64,000 nucleotides of DNA from Mycolicibacterium flavescens (GTDB lineage: Bacteria > Actinomycetota > Actinomycetes > Mycobacteriales > Mycobacteriaceae): the NCBI RefSeq assembly GCF_001722335.1, contig NZ_MIHA01000001.1:448409-512408 (forward strand), written 5' to 3'. The position numbers were made by a program, and so were the translations under genes. Below are positions 25,888-34,253 of this stretch, piece after piece (positions within the stretch are counted from its first letter, which is position 1; every line of letters starts with the position of its first letter). A model generated the notes under the pieces. The model ran no database searches. It had not been told where the DNA came from and saw nothing but the letters and a program-made list of their open reading frames with translations.

Positions 25888-26598
25888 TCAGAAGTAGGTC
25901 GTCGCGGTCGTGCTGGTGCCGTTGTCGCAGGTGATCGTGACGGTCCAGTTCCGGAACCGCGGCACCGCCGGGACGATCCTCAGGTCGTACCTGGAGTTCG
26001 CGGCGAGCCCGAAGGCGCGGTTGTAGCCGTCGGTGGCGTAGGTGCACTGCGACGAGACACCGCTGCGGTCGGTGATATGGGCGACGAGCCCACCGATGAC
26101 CGTGTCGAACGACACCGTCGGACCCAGTTTCGGCGGGGGCGGCGGCGGAGGCGGGTCGTTCGGCGGAGGCGGGGTCGATCCGTTCGCGCAACCCGACACG
26201 ATGACCTTGGCGCCCTGCTGGTTCTGCAGCAGGGCCTTGGCCTTGCTCTCCGCGACGCCGCGCGAGGCGCCGGTGGCCCCGGTGCGCTCACCGTAATCGT
26301 TGGACGCCGCTGCGGCGCACTCGTTCTTGGCGATCACCTGCGTGACGCAGTGCCCGGCGCCGTTGCCCGAACAGTTCGTCAGGGATCCGACCGCGGCCTG
26401 CTGCTCGGTGCCGCTGATCGCCGAACCGCCGGCCATCGTGACGGGCGGATTCTCGTTGACGAATCCGATTGCCAGAGCGATGTACTGGTCGGCCGCGTGC
26501 GCCGGGGCCGCGCTGAGCATCCCGACCGCGGTGGCGGCAGCGGCCAGCACCACGGCCGCGGTGTGACGGGCGCGGCGGCCCGTGGCGATTGTTGTCAT
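25888..26598 (-). CDS. Secreted DUF4189 protein
   Basis: 236 residues. The signal peptide (about residues 12-35, cleaved after AHA) leads into a DUF4189 domain (about 38-145) with its conserved Cys pattern (LTNCSGNGAGHCVTQV, AKNECAAAA, VSGCANGS). A Pro-rich hinge (about 150-163) is followed by a C-terminal beta-domain with two further Cys. Six or more Cys in an exported protein suggest disulfides. DUF4189 proteins are small secreted proteins of unknown role, found in multiple copies in mycobacteria. Confidence 0.85.
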   Translation of the reverse strand: MTTIATGRRARHTAAVVLAAAATAVGMLSAAPAHAADQYIALAIGFVNENPPVTMAGGSAISGTEQQAAVGSLTNCSGNGAGHCVTQVIAKNECAAAASNDYGERTGATGASRGVAESKAKALLQNQQGAKVIVSGCANGSTPPPPNDPPPPPPPPKLGPTVSFDTVIGGLVAHITDRSGVSSQCTYATDGYNRAFGLAANSRYDLRIVPAVPRFRNWTVTITCDNGTSTTATTYF

Positions 26599-26743
26599 GA
26601 TGTTCTCCTGTGCGTGTTCGACATGTGGTCACGGGAGCTGCCCGTGTGCCAATAGTCGCTTGGCACAACTGCTTCAGAGAATCGCCTGGGAGTGAGAAAG
26701 CGCTGTCGGCGGGACAGGTTTTCCTGTCGTTCGGGTAAGGGTC

Positions 26744-28138
26744 TCAGCCGAGGTGCAGCGCCCGCGCGGCCGCCGTCGCCACGTCACCCTGCAGACCTGA
26801 GATCGGCCGGCTCCCGCGCAGATGAATGACATTGGTCAGCAACACCACGTAGCTGTCGGAGGCCGGGTCGATCCACACCGAGGTTCCGGTGAAGCCGGTG
26901 TGCCCGAAGCTGGTTCCGGCCGGGAAGACGGTGCCGCGTGGGCGGGAGTGGGCGCTGTCGATATCCCACCCGAAGCCGCGCAGATCCCGGCCGCCGGGCT
27001 GCTGGGGCGTCGTCATCAGTTGCAGGGTGGACCGCTCGAGCGGGAACGTGCTCGGCCGGTCCGCCAGCCGATCCAGGAGCGCCTGCGCGAAAACGCTGAC
27101 GTCGTGCACGGTGGAGAACACACCGGCGTGGCCGGCCACCCCGCCCATCCGGCGTGCGGTCGGGTCGTGGACGGTTCCGCGCAGCAGGCGGTCGAAGTCC
27201 GGATTGTGGCCGGGATCCGCGCGGTTCTCCTCGTCGCGTGCTGTCGGGGCGATCCGCGACAGCAGGCCGGTGCGCCAGCTGCCCGCCGGACACTGCGTCG
27301 GCTCCCGCCCGGGCGCCCAGGCGATCGCCGCTCCCCTGACCTCGTGCGGCCCACACGCCTCGGCAGGCGGGAGATAGCGGGTCTCGGACATCCCGAGCGG
27401 GGCGAAGACCGCACGCTGGACGTAGTCGTCCAAGGCCTCACCGGTGACGTGCTCGATCAGCGTGCCCAGCAACACGAAACCGATGTCGGAATAGCGGAAC
27501 ACCACGCCGGGCGGTGACTGCAGCGGGGTGGTCAACGCGCGCCGCACCCCCTCGGTCCTGTCCGCGCGGGCGAGTCCCCAGGGGTCGTGTAGATCCAGGT
27601 CGCCCGGCAGCCCCGAGGTGTGGGTCAGCAGCATGCGGACCGTCACCTTTGCCCGTTGCGGGTCGTACGACGGGTTGAACTCCGGCAGATGTGTCTGCAC
27701 CGGGTCGTCGACGGACACTGCTCCCCGCTCGACGAGTTGCATGACGGCGGTGGCGGTGGCCAGCGGTTTCGTCAACGACGCCACGTCGAAGACGGTGTCG
27801 GCGGTCATCGGTTCGGCCGGGCCGGGTGAACCGTCGAGGCCCTGTTCACCGGCGAGTTTGCGCACGCCGTAGGCCCGCTGGAACACGACCCTGCCCCGGT
27901 GTCCCACCGCCACCACGGCACCCGGTAATCGGTGCGCGGCGATCGCGTCGTCGATCAGCCGTGAGATCTCCGGCATGTCCGGCAACGGCGCGGTTGTCGG
28001 CGCGGTTGTCGGTGAGGGCGCGACGTGGTGCGCCGGGGGCAGGGGCCTGGGCGGAGGCGGCTCCGCGCACGAGGTCAGCGCAAGCACGAGGACGCCCAGC
28101 ACCGCGGCTGCGCGTGCGGTCAGTTCTCGCGTGCTCAT
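26744..28138 (-). CDS. Lipoprotein serine hydrolase, class C beta-lactamase/esterase fold
   Basis: 464 residues. The lipobox LVLALTSC places the lipidated Cys at about residue 24, so it is membrane anchored outside the cell. After a Pro/Thr linker comes the beta-lactamase (AmpC/DD-peptidase/esterase EstB) fold: SLTK (Ser about 122), YSD near 215 in place of YxN, and GHTGFTG near 411 as the third motif. It may be a penicillin-binding-like DD-peptidase, esterase or amidase; the family does not predict which. Divergent from the Tat-exported Rv2525c-like protein, so both may serve the cell wall. Confidence 0.88.
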   Translation of the reverse strand: MSTRELTARAAAVLGVLVLALTSCAEPPPPRPLPPAHHVAPSPTTAPTTAPLPDMPEISRLIDDAIAAHRLPGAVVAVGHRGRVVFQRAYGVRKLAGEQGLDGSPGPAEPMTADTVFDVASLTKPLATATAVMQLVERGAVSVDDPVQTHLPEFNPSYDPQRAKVTVRMLLTHTSGLPGDLDLHDPWGLARADRTEGVRRALTTPLQSPPGVVFRYSDIGFVLLGTLIEHVTGEALDDYVQRAVFAPLGMSETRYLPPAEACGPHEVRGAAIAWAPGREPTQCPAGSWRTGLLSRIAPTARDEENRADPGHNPDFDRLLRGTVHDPTARRMGGVAGHAGVFSTVHDVSVFAQALLDRLADRPSTFPLERSTLQLMTTPQQPGGRDLRGFGWDIDSAHSRPRGTVFPAGTSFGHTGFTGTSVWIDPASDSYVVLLTNVIHLRGSRPISGLQGDVATAAARALHLG

Positions 28139-28197
28139 CGCCGGTCGCCAGCTTAGGGCGTTGTGGGCGATCCCGCGGAAACCCGGCGCATTGTTGT

Positions 28198-28203
28198 TAC
28201 CAT
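28198..28203 (+). promoter_or_regulatory. -10 element of a leaderless promoter
   Basis: TACCAT six bases before GTG 28210, with no ribosome-binding site between. This spacing places transcription initiation on the start codon, the leaderless arrangement frequent in mycobacteria, and decides the start of the Rv2525c-like gene. Confidence 0.55.
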
Positions 28204-28209
28204 CGCGAC

Positions 28210-28974
28210 GTGCACGGTTCAGCCGATGGCGTGTCGCGGCGTGAGGTGCTCAAATATGCTGTCGCAGCGCCGTTTTTCGTGATCACCGCGGGGCTGGGCA
28301 TGCCGGCGGCGTCGGCGCAGGGCCTGCGGATCATCGACTTCACGCACCGGCAGGTGCCCGCCGACCAGATCAAGGCCGCGGGCTACGACGGCGCGCTGGT
28401 CTACGTGTCCGAGCTGCGACCGGGGGCCGACTTCGACTTCAAACCCGTCACCCGGGCGTACGCGGATTCGCTGCGCGCCGAGGGCCTGCATGTCGCGAGC
28501 TGCTACCAGTACGGAAAGCCCGGATGGCCGACGCCGTCGGACTACACCCGCGGCTACGACGGCGGGGTGGCCGACGCCGAAACCGCGCTGCGCCTGCACA
28601 CCGCGGCGGGCGGGCCGGCGTCGGCGCCGATCTTCTTCAGCATCGACGAGGACATCGACCACGAGACGTGGAAAACCACTGCTGTCGAATGGCTTCGGGG
28701 CATCAACTCGGTCCTCGGGGTGGACCGCACCGGCGTCTACGGACATGTCGGCGTGTGCGGATGGGCGATCGAGGATGGGGTGATCGGGCGCTCGACGTCC
28801 GAAGGGCACTGGTGGGCGTGGCAGACGAAGGCGTGGTCCGGCGGCGAACGCGACGACAGGGCGGTGTTGTATCAGGCCGTGGTGGTCAGCGGATCGGACC
28901 CTGGTATCGCCATGGGCGGAACGCACGTCGACGAAAACGAGGTGCTGGCAGCCGATTTCGGCCAGTGGGACTGA
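28210..28974 (+). CDS. Tat-exported DUF1906 (glycoside-hydrolase-like) protein, Rv2525c type
   Basis: 254 residues. The twin-arginine signal is SRREVLKYAVAAPFFVITAG, cleaved near ASA. The rest is a DUF1906 TIM-barrel-like domain: GLRIIDFTHRQVPADQ, AGYDGALVYVSE, SCYQYGKPGW, FFSIDEDIDHETW, GVYGHVGVCGWA. M. tuberculosis Rv2525c is a Tat substrate of this fold implicated in cell-wall properties and beta-lactam susceptibility. Asp/Glu in SIDEDID occupy the expected active-site strand. It is not next to fas here, unlike Rv2525c, so it may be a paralogue. Confidence 0.88.
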   Translation: MHGSADGVSRREVLKYAVAAPFFVITAGLGMPAASAQGLRIIDFTHRQVPADQIKAAGYDGALVYVSELRPGADFDFKPVTRAYADSLRAEGLHVASCYQYGKPGWPTPSDYTRGYDGGVADAETALRLHTAAGGPASAPIFFSIDEDIDHETWKTTAVEWLRGINSVLGVDRTGVYGHVGVCGWAIEDGVIGRSTSEGHWWAWQTKAWSGGERDDRAVLYQAVVVSGSDPGIAMGGTHVDENEVLAADFGQWD

Positions 28975-28983
28975 CGTTCCTAC

Positions 28984-29045
28984 CGCGAGCAGACACAGAA
29001 TCGCACAGTTCGACGCTGGATCGTGCGAGTCTGCGTCTGCTCGCG
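28984..29045. repeat. Dispersed mycobacterial inverted-repeat element, copy 1
   Basis: 23-base arms (28984-29006 and 29023-29045) pair with only two mismatches around a 16-base loop. The left arm is identical over 23 bases to 43832-43854, where a second hairpin of the same design occurs. Core sequence GAGCAGACACAGAATCGCAC. It sits in the 98-base gap between two co-directional genes. Confidence 0.8.
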
Positions 29046-29072
29046 AGGGTGGGTGCGTGCCATGATCGGCGC

Positions 29073-29666
29073 ATGAAGCTGTTCGAACAGCCGTGTCCCG
29101 AAGGCGACTTCCGGTTCTTCCAGATCGGCCACGTCGTCGACGACGTGCTCGAAGCCTCCGCGAACTGGGCACGCACCTTCGGCGTCGGACCGTTCCACGT
29201 GCTGCCCGTCAGCGAGCAGCGGGCCGACTACGGCGGCGACGTCCGCACCATCCGGATCCAGGTCGCCGTCGCCCAGGCCGGGCCGGTGCAGATCGAGTTG
29301 ATCCAGCAGCACTGTGACACCCCGAGCATCTACGCCGACTGGAGCGGGTGCGATGGAGTGCATCAGATCGCCACGCTGACAAAGGATTACGACGCGAAGC
29401 TGGCCCACTTCGTGTCGCTGGGTTACCGGGTGGCCGCGCAGAGTGAGGGTGGCGGGCTGCGGGTGGCCTACATCGATACGGTCGCCGACTTCGGCTTCTA
29501 CACCGAGATCGTGCAGGGCCCGCCGGCATTCCTCGGCCAGTTGCAGGCGATCGCTTCGACGTGTGCCGACTGGGACGGCCGCGATCCGGTGCGGATTATG
29601 ACCCGGGGCGGCTACCGGTTGCCCGACGGGGCGGGCGGCGAGCGTCTGGCAGGATCCACCCCGTGA
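29073..29666 (+). CDS. VOC/glyoxalase-family protein
   Basis: 197 residues with the paired beta-alpha-beta-beta-beta modules of the vicinal-oxygen-chelate fold (FRFFQIGHVVDDVLEASANW, IELIQQHCDTPSIY, GVHQIATLTKDYDAKLAHF, DFGFYTEIV). Metal-ligand positions are His in IGHVV, Glu in QIELI, His in GVHQI and Glu in YTEIV, all present. Mycobacterial homologues act on methylmalonyl-CoA-like or aromatic substrates; none assigned here. ATG 29073; its stop overlaps the GTG of tesB. Confidence 0.82.
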   Translation: MKLFEQPCPEGDFRFFQIGHVVDDVLEASANWARTFGVGPFHVLPVSEQRADYGGDVRTIRIQVAVAQAGPVQIELIQQHCDTPSIYADWSGCDGVHQIATLTKDYDAKLAHFVSLGYRVAAQSEGGGLRVAYIDTVADFGFYTEIVQGPPAFLGQLQAIASTCADWDGRDPVRIMTRGGYRLPDGAGGERLAGSTP

Positions 29667-30583
29667 CCGTTGCCGACGACCTGACCGGACCGCTGCAGGG
29701 CACGACGCTGGAGAAGTCGGTGCTCACGTCGCTGGACAGCCTCGAGAGTGCGCTGTCGCTGGAGCGGCTGGATGAGAACCGGTTTCGGGCGGGCAACGAG
29801 CGCGACCGGTTCGGCCGGATCTTCGGCGGCCAGGTGCTCGCGCAGGCGTTGTACGCCGCCACCTGCACCGTCGCCGAGCACGCGCCGCACTCGCTGCACG
29901 CCTACTTCGTGCAGACCGGCGACACCGACATTCCGGTCGACATCGCCGTCGACGTCGTGCGCGACGGCCGCTCGATGGCGACCCGTCAGGTCACCGTCAC
30001 ACAGGGCGAGCGCACGCTGTTGACCGCGTTGGCGTCGTTCCACAGCAACCCGACGGAACCAGAACTCAAGCACCCGCGCCCCGACGTCGTCGCGCCCGAG
30101 CAGATGCCGCTGCTGCAGCACTGGGTGGCCCAGGCGCCGCCGAACCTGCAGCAGAAGGCGCAGGGCTGGGCCGATGTCCCCCCGGCGGTGGAGATGCGGA
30201 TCGCGGAACCGACGATCTTCATGGGTGGCCGGCAGACGGCGACGGCACGACCGCATTGGATGCGGTTGCCGCGTCCGGTGGGCGACGACCCGGCGCTGCA
30301 CAGCGCACTGCTCGCCTACGCCAGCGACTACCTGATGCTCGACACGGCGGTGCGCAATCATCCGGAACCGGTCGACTACGGGTCGATCGCGGCCGTCAGC
30401 CTCGACCACAGCCTGTGGCTGCACCGTCCCGTCCGCTTCGACCGGTGGCATCTGCACACCCAGGAGACGGTGGCCGTCAACGGTCACCGCGCGCTGATCC
30501 GCGGCGTCATCTACGACATCGACGGCCACGCCGTGGCCAGCACCTCGCAGGAGGTTCTGCTGCGGCCGGTCGCGGATCCGTAG
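29663..30583 (+). CDS. tesB: Acyl-CoA thioesterase II
   Basis: 306 residues, double hot-dog fold. FRAGNERDRFGRIFGGQVLA opens the first hot-dog and LDHSLWLHRPVRFDRWHLH lies in the second. Candidate catalytic residues by analogy to E. coli TesB are the Asp of SLDHS, the Ser after it and Gln in STSQEVLLR. Hydrolyses medium/long acyl-CoA to free acid and CoA. GTG 29663 overlaps the VOC stop (GTGA). Convergent with an SDR, 3 bases apart. Confidence 0.92.
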   Translation: MTVADDLTGPLQGTTLEKSVLTSLDSLESALSLERLDENRFRAGNERDRFGRIFGGQVLAQALYAATCTVAEHAPHSLHAYFVQTGDTDIPVDIAVDVVRDGRSMATRQVTVTQGERTLLTALASFHSNPTEPELKHPRPDVVAPEQMPLLQHWVAQAPPNLQQKAQGWADVPPAVEMRIAEPTIFMGGRQTATARPHWMRLPRPVGDDPALHSALLAYASDYLMLDTAVRNHPEPVDYGSIAAVSLDHSLWLHRPVRFDRWHLHTQETVAVNGHRALIRGVIYDIDGHAVASTSQEVLLRPVADP

Positions 30584-30586
30584 CCT

Positions 30587-31366
30587 CTACTGCGCGAGGT
30601 AACCGCCGTCGACGGGCAGCACGGCGCCGGTGATGAAAGAGGCGTCGTCGGACGCGAGAAAGGCGATGGCGCTGGCGACTTCGGCCGGTTCGCCGAGCCG
30701 GCCCATCGGGTGCATGCTCTCGATCGCCGCCAGATATTCCGAGCCGCCCGGTTCGTCCGGGAGCTGCTTGACCCGTTCGGTTCGAATGGTGCCCGGGGCG
30801 ACGGCGTTGACTCTGATCCCGCGGTCGGCCCACTCGACCGCGAGGTGCTTGGTCATACCGGTGGCGATGAACTTGGCGGGCCCGTACGCCGCCTGCCGCT
30901 TCTGCCCGGCCAGCCCGGAGATCGAGGACAGGCAGACGATGGCGCCCCCTCCGGTCGCCAGCATCGCCTCGATCGCGAACTTGCAGGTCAGGAACATGCC
31001 GCGGCCGTCGATCGCGACGACTTCGTCCCAGTCGGCGGCCGAGACCTCCATCACGTCGCCGAGCGGGATGATCCCGGCGTTGGCGACCAGTACGTCGAGC
31101 CGTCCGTAGCGGTCGGTCGCGGCGGTGATCATCCGGTTTGCGTCAGCCTCGACCGAGACGTCGCCGATGACGGTCGCTATCTCCGCGCCGGTCTCGCGGA
31201 GTTCGTCGGCGAGCTTGCGCAGCGGGTCGCCCTGGTTGTCGGTCACGATCAGGCGTGCACCTTCGCGGGCGAACTGCACGGCCGTCGCGCGGCCGATACC
31301 GAACGCCGCGCCGGTGATCACGGCGGACTTGCCGTGGAGACGTCCCGTTGCCCCTGCCGTCGACAT
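30587..31366 (-). CDS. SDR oxidoreductase
   Basis: 259 residues: TGAAFGIGRATAVQFAREGA, ANAGIIPLGD, LSSISGLAG and YGPAK as the catalytic Tyr-Lys, PVDGGYLAQ at the end. NAD preference is suggested by the acidic VTDNQG after strand two. ATG 31366. A perfect 9-base-arm palindrome overlaps its putative -10. Single gene. Confidence 0.88.
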   Translation of the reverse strand: MSTAGATGRLHGKSAVITGAAFGIGRATAVQFAREGARLIVTDNQGDPLRKLADELRETGAEIATVIGDVSVEADANRMITAATDRYGRLDVLVANAGIIPLGDVMEVSAADWDEVVAIDGRGMFLTCKFAIEAMLATGGGAIVCLSSISGLAGQKRQAAYGPAKFIATGMTKHLAVEWADRGIRVNAVAPGTIRTERVKQLPDEPGGSEYLAAIESMHPMGRLGEPAEVASAIAFLASDDASFITGAVLPVDGGYLAQ

Positions 31367-31384
31367 ATGGCCGCCCCCTTCGTG

Positions 31385-31407
31385 GTCGGCACAGCTTATG
31401 TGCCGAC
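31385..31407. promoter_or_regulatory. Perfect palindromic operator over the SDR promoter
   Basis: GTCGGCACA-GCTTA-TGTGCCGAC. On the minus strand TAAGCT (31393-31398) fits a -10 element, so the palindrome would block RNA polymerase and control the SDR whose ATG is 31366. No adjacent regulator gene; a TetR- or LacI-type protein encoded elsewhere is likely. Confidence 0.6.
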
Positions 31408-31456
31408 GCGCGGGGTTCCCGGTGAAACGCCGAGGTTGTCCGAGGGCACGACGAGA

Positions 31457-31485
31457 ACTGGCCAGGGCGTGTCGCCCTGGCCAGT
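31457..31485. terminator. Terminator of ssrA
   Basis: Thirteen perfectly paired bases with a TGT loop, 9 bases past the 3' end of the tmRNA gene (minus strand). It also separates ssrA from the SDR upstream region. Confidence 0.85.
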
Positions 31486-31493
31486 GTCATATC

Positions 31494-31861
31494 GGTGGAG
31501 CTGCCGGGAATTGAACCCGGGTCCTACGGCGTTCCCTCAAGGCTTCTCCGTGCGCAGTTCGCTATGTCTCTACTCGGATCTCCTGATCACGCGAACGAGT
31601 CAGGATGACGATCCCAGTCGCTGTTCGATGTCCCCACAAATCCCGCGACCGGACTCGTGGGTGGGTCCCTCTAGCTGATGCCAGGATCCGGGCCGAGGGC
31701 GCTCCCGGGCTGACAGACCAGCCGTCGCTTAGGCAGCGAGGGCGTAGTCGCGCTGATTGGAATCGGCGCTTAATTGGTTGCAACGACGCTTACGGTGGTC
31801 TCTTGCCTGCACCGGCACGCTTCCCTTGATTCGACGCTCGAAGTCGAAACCGTTCAGCCCC
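31494..31861 (-). ncRNA. ssrA: tmRNA
   Basis: 368 nucleotides. The 5' end GGGGCTG pairs with CAGCTCC at the 3' end (one G-U), forming the tRNA-like acceptor stem. GGGTTCAATTCCCGG is the T-arm, and GAACGGTTTCGACTTCG the conserved 5' D-loop-like part. The internal frame reads ADSNQRDYALAA then TAA, the mycobacterial degradation tag. Only CC of the CCA tail is encoded, so the last A is added after transcription. It rescues stalled ribosomes together with SmpB, whose gene lies 1.9 kb away. Confidence 0.96.
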
Positions 31862-31884
31862 TTGTTCAGTTGTCGAAACAACAC

Positions 31885-31901
31885 CCTGCCGAAGCGGCAG
31901 G
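31885..31901. terminator. Small hairpin upstream of ssrA
   Basis: CCTGCCG/CGGCAGG, 7 paired bases with a 3-base loop, in the 181-base gap between the maleylpyruvate-isomerase-like gene and ssrA (both minus strand). It may end the upstream transcript or lie in the pre-tmRNA leader. The rest of the gap shows only a possible -10 TATCAT on the minus strand. Confidence 0.35.
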
Positions 31902-32042
31902 ACTATTCATGATACGCGTCCTACAACGAATCGCTCCAGCGGATTAATCCCGCGGCCACGCTGAGCCGCGGCGAGTGTGAACACAGGGCGAAAAACCGGG
32001 CGCGTTTCCGCCGTGGTTTCACAGTCGGCGACCGGCAGGTCA

Positions 32043-32876
32043 TCAGATCACGTAGTTGAGCCGCTCGACGACGCGCCTGGCGACGGCGCTGTCTCCGCCG
32101 TAGGTGATCGCGTCGTGGTCCAGCGGTTGCCGTCCCCCGGCCAACCGGGCGAACAGCAGTGCGTCGAGCGTGATCGTCGCCGTCATGTCGGCATCCCCGA
32201 AGTCGTCGACCACCGAACCTCGGCCCGCGTCGACCGCGACGTTGATGGTCCGGCCGAGCGGGCCGGTCAGCACGATGGACACCCTTGACCCGTCCGGGGC
32301 CCCGCCCAGTTTGCCCACCACGAAGCCCATGCTGGTGGCCATCTCATCGAGTGCGAAATCCGGCCCGACGCCGGTCGCGTCGGTCGCCGGTCGGTCCACG
32401 GCGTCACGGATGTCGTGCTCGTGCAACCAGCAGTCGAAGATGCGCACCCGCATGAACCGGCCGTACGTGTCCGGGCCCGCCGGCGTCGCGCTGACGGTGT
32501 TCCACTCGTCGTCCGACATCGCTGCCAACGCACGGCGGCGTTCGGCGGTGACGCTGCGGAATCTGTTCAGCAACTCACCGGCCGAAAGGGATCGCAGCGT
32601 GCGGACCCACCGCTCGTTGAGCACGCCGATGTCATTGCGGACGTGTTCGAGCGTCGACACGTCGATGTCGGCCTCCGGTGTGCCGACCCCCAGCAGCATC
32701 GACTCGGTGCCGACGACGTGCGCCACCACGTCACGCACCGACCAGCCGGGCAGGGCCGTCGACGTCTGCCAGTCGGCGTCGGCGAGTCCGCCGAGGACGT
32801 CGTCGATGCTCTCCCACTCCGCGAACAGGGCGTTGAGTACCGCGGTTTTGTCGAGAACAGTCACGGGCCGGGCCAC
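32043..32876 (-). CDS. Maleylpyruvate-isomerase-family (DinB-like) thiol-dependent protein
   Basis: 277 residues. The N-terminal four-helix DinB-like bundle has the metal-binding His of LPGWSVRDVVAHVVG and LHEHDIRDA, typical of mycothiol-dependent isomerase/transferase proteins. The C-terminal ~100 residues form a small alpha/beta domain (VSIVLTGPLGRTINVAVD, RLAGGRQP). Exact reaction unknown; family members use mycothiol to modify or isomerise electrophiles. GTG 32876. It follows the DMT transporter by 30 bases and may be the last gene of the prfB-smpB transcript. Confidence 0.82.
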   Translation of the reverse strand: MARPVTVLDKTAVLNALFAEWESIDDVLGGLADADWQTSTALPGWSVRDVVAHVVGTESMLLGVGTPEADIDVSTLEHVRNDIGVLNERWVRTLRSLSAGELLNRFRSVTAERRRALAAMSDDEWNTVSATPAGPDTYGRFMRVRIFDCWLHEHDIRDAVDRPATDATGVGPDFALDEMATSMGFVVGKLGGAPDGSRVSIVLTGPLGRTINVAVDAGRGSVVDDFGDADMTATITLDALLFARLAGGRQPLDHDAITYGGDSAVARRVVERLNYVI

Positions 32877-32906
32877 GAGCTGATGTTAGAGGGCGCTTCC
32901 CGCGCC

Positions 32907-33752
32907 TCAACCGGAGGCGATCATCGCCACCGCGGCCAGCGCCAGCACCATGCCGAGCGCCTGCCAGCGCGACACCCGTTCGCGCAGCACGACGATCGCC
33001 AACAACACCGTCGCCGCCGGATACAGCGACATCAGGACTCCGGCCAGCGACAGCAGCGACGCCTGCAGCGCCAACAGCATCGCGATGTTCGCGCCGACGT
33101 CGAGGAACGCCGCGAACACGGCCAGCTTCAGCGGGGTGCCGCTCGGCGGGCGCAGGTTGCGGCTCAGCAGCGCGATGACGACCACCAGCGTCGTCGCCGA
33201 CATGCGCGCGAACACCAGCGGCCACAGCTTCGCCTCCACCGGCGCCTGGTCGATCAGCACGAAGTTCATGCCGAACGCCACGCCGGACCCGACCGTCAAC
33301 CACGCCACCGTCGGGGTGAACCGGTGCGCGACCGAATCCTCGTCGGTGGTATCCCGGCTGACCAGCACCACCGCCACGAGCGCCACCACCACGCCGATGC
33401 CGGCGACAAGCCCGGGCCGCTCCCCCAGCGCCAGGCCCAAACCCACCGGGATCGCGGCCACCAGGATCGCGGTCAGCGGCGAGACCACCGAGATCGGTCC
33501 CGACCCGAGCGCCGCGTAGAACCACCACACGCCGAACGCCTGCGACACCCCGCACAGCACGCCCCACACCACCGCGCCCTCGGAGATGTCGCCGCCGACC
33601 ACCGTCGCGATGATGGCGAGCAGCACCATCGCGATCGGATACGACACGAGCACGACCCGCAGCGCGGCGACCCGCCGGGACGCCAGCCCACCGACGAAGT
33701 CGCTGATCCCGTAGCCCAGGGCCGAGGCCAGCGCCAGGGCGATTCCGATCAG
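32907..33752 (-). CDS. DMT/EamA-family transporter with apparent CTG start
   Basis: 281 residues if started at CTG 33752, ten membrane segments in two EamA repeats. No ATG, GTG or TTG exists in frame before GTG 33653, which would delete the first helix ([19 protein letters not shown]). The frame is open through the smpB stop. The CTG overlaps that stop as CTGA, exactly like the ATGA and GTGA overlaps elsewhere in this operon, and AAAGG lies 6 bases before it. I therefore infer initiation at CTG. The family exports metabolites; substrate unknown. Confidence 0.75.
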   Translation of the reverse strand: MIGIALALASALGYGISDFVGGLASRRVAALRVVLVSYPIAMVLLAIIATVVGGDISEGAVVWGVLCGVSQAFGVWWFYAALGSGPISVVSPLTAILVAAIPVGLGLALGERPGLVAGIGVVVALVAVVLVSRDTTDEDSVAHRFTPTVAWLTVGSGVAFGMNFVLIDQAPVEAKLWPLVFARMSATTLVVVIALLSRNLRPPSGTPLKLAVFAAFLDVGANIAMLLALQASLLSLAGVLMSLYPAATVLLAIVVLRERVSRWQALGMVLALAAVAMIASG

Positions 33753-34249
33753 GTCATGCCTTTGGCACGCCGACCCAGTTCGCGGGTGATCTCGCGTTCG
33801 GCGTCGCGGCGTGCCAGGTCCTGGCGTTTGTCGCGGGCCTCTTTACCGCGCGCCAACGCCAGTTCGACCTTGACTTTTCCGTCGGTGAAGTACATCGACA
33901 GCGGCACCAACGTCAGGTTGCCGTCGCGGATCCGCCCGATCAGCTGATCGATCTGCTTGCGGTGCAACAACAGTTTGCGGTTGCGCCGCGGCGCGTGGTT
34001 GGTCCACGTGCCATGGTGATACTCCGGGATGTGCACGTTGCGCAGCCACACCTCGCCGTCGTCGACGGTGGCGAACGCGTCGGCCAGCGAAGCCTGTCCG
34101 TCGCGCAGGCTCTTGACCTCGGTGCCGACCAACTGCACGCCGGCCTCGTAGGTCTCCAGGATCGAATAGTTGTGCCGGGCCTTGCGATTCGTCGCGATGA
34201 CCTTGTTGTTGCTGGACCGCGTCGGGTCCGCCTTCTTGGATTTGGCCAT
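33749..34249 (-). CDS. smpB: SsrA-binding protein
   Basis: 166 residues, the OB-fold partner of tm[23 protein letters not shown] and [10 protein letters not shown] are the RNA-binding core, [20 protein letters not shown] the family signature, and the basic C-terminal tail ([20 protein letters not shown]) enters the mRNA channel. It delivers tmRNA to stalled ribosomes. Four bases downstream of ftsX; its stop overlaps the DMT transporter start. Confidence 0.97.
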   Translation of the reverse strand: MAKSKKADPTRSSNNKVIATNRKARHNYSILETYEAGVQLVGTEVKSLRDGQASLADAFATVDDGEVWLRNVHIPEYHHGTWTNHAPRRNRKLLLHRKQIDQLIGRIRDGNLTLVPLSMYFTDGKVKVELALARGKEARDKRQDLARRDAEREITRELGRRAKGMT

Positions 34250-34253
34250 GCGG

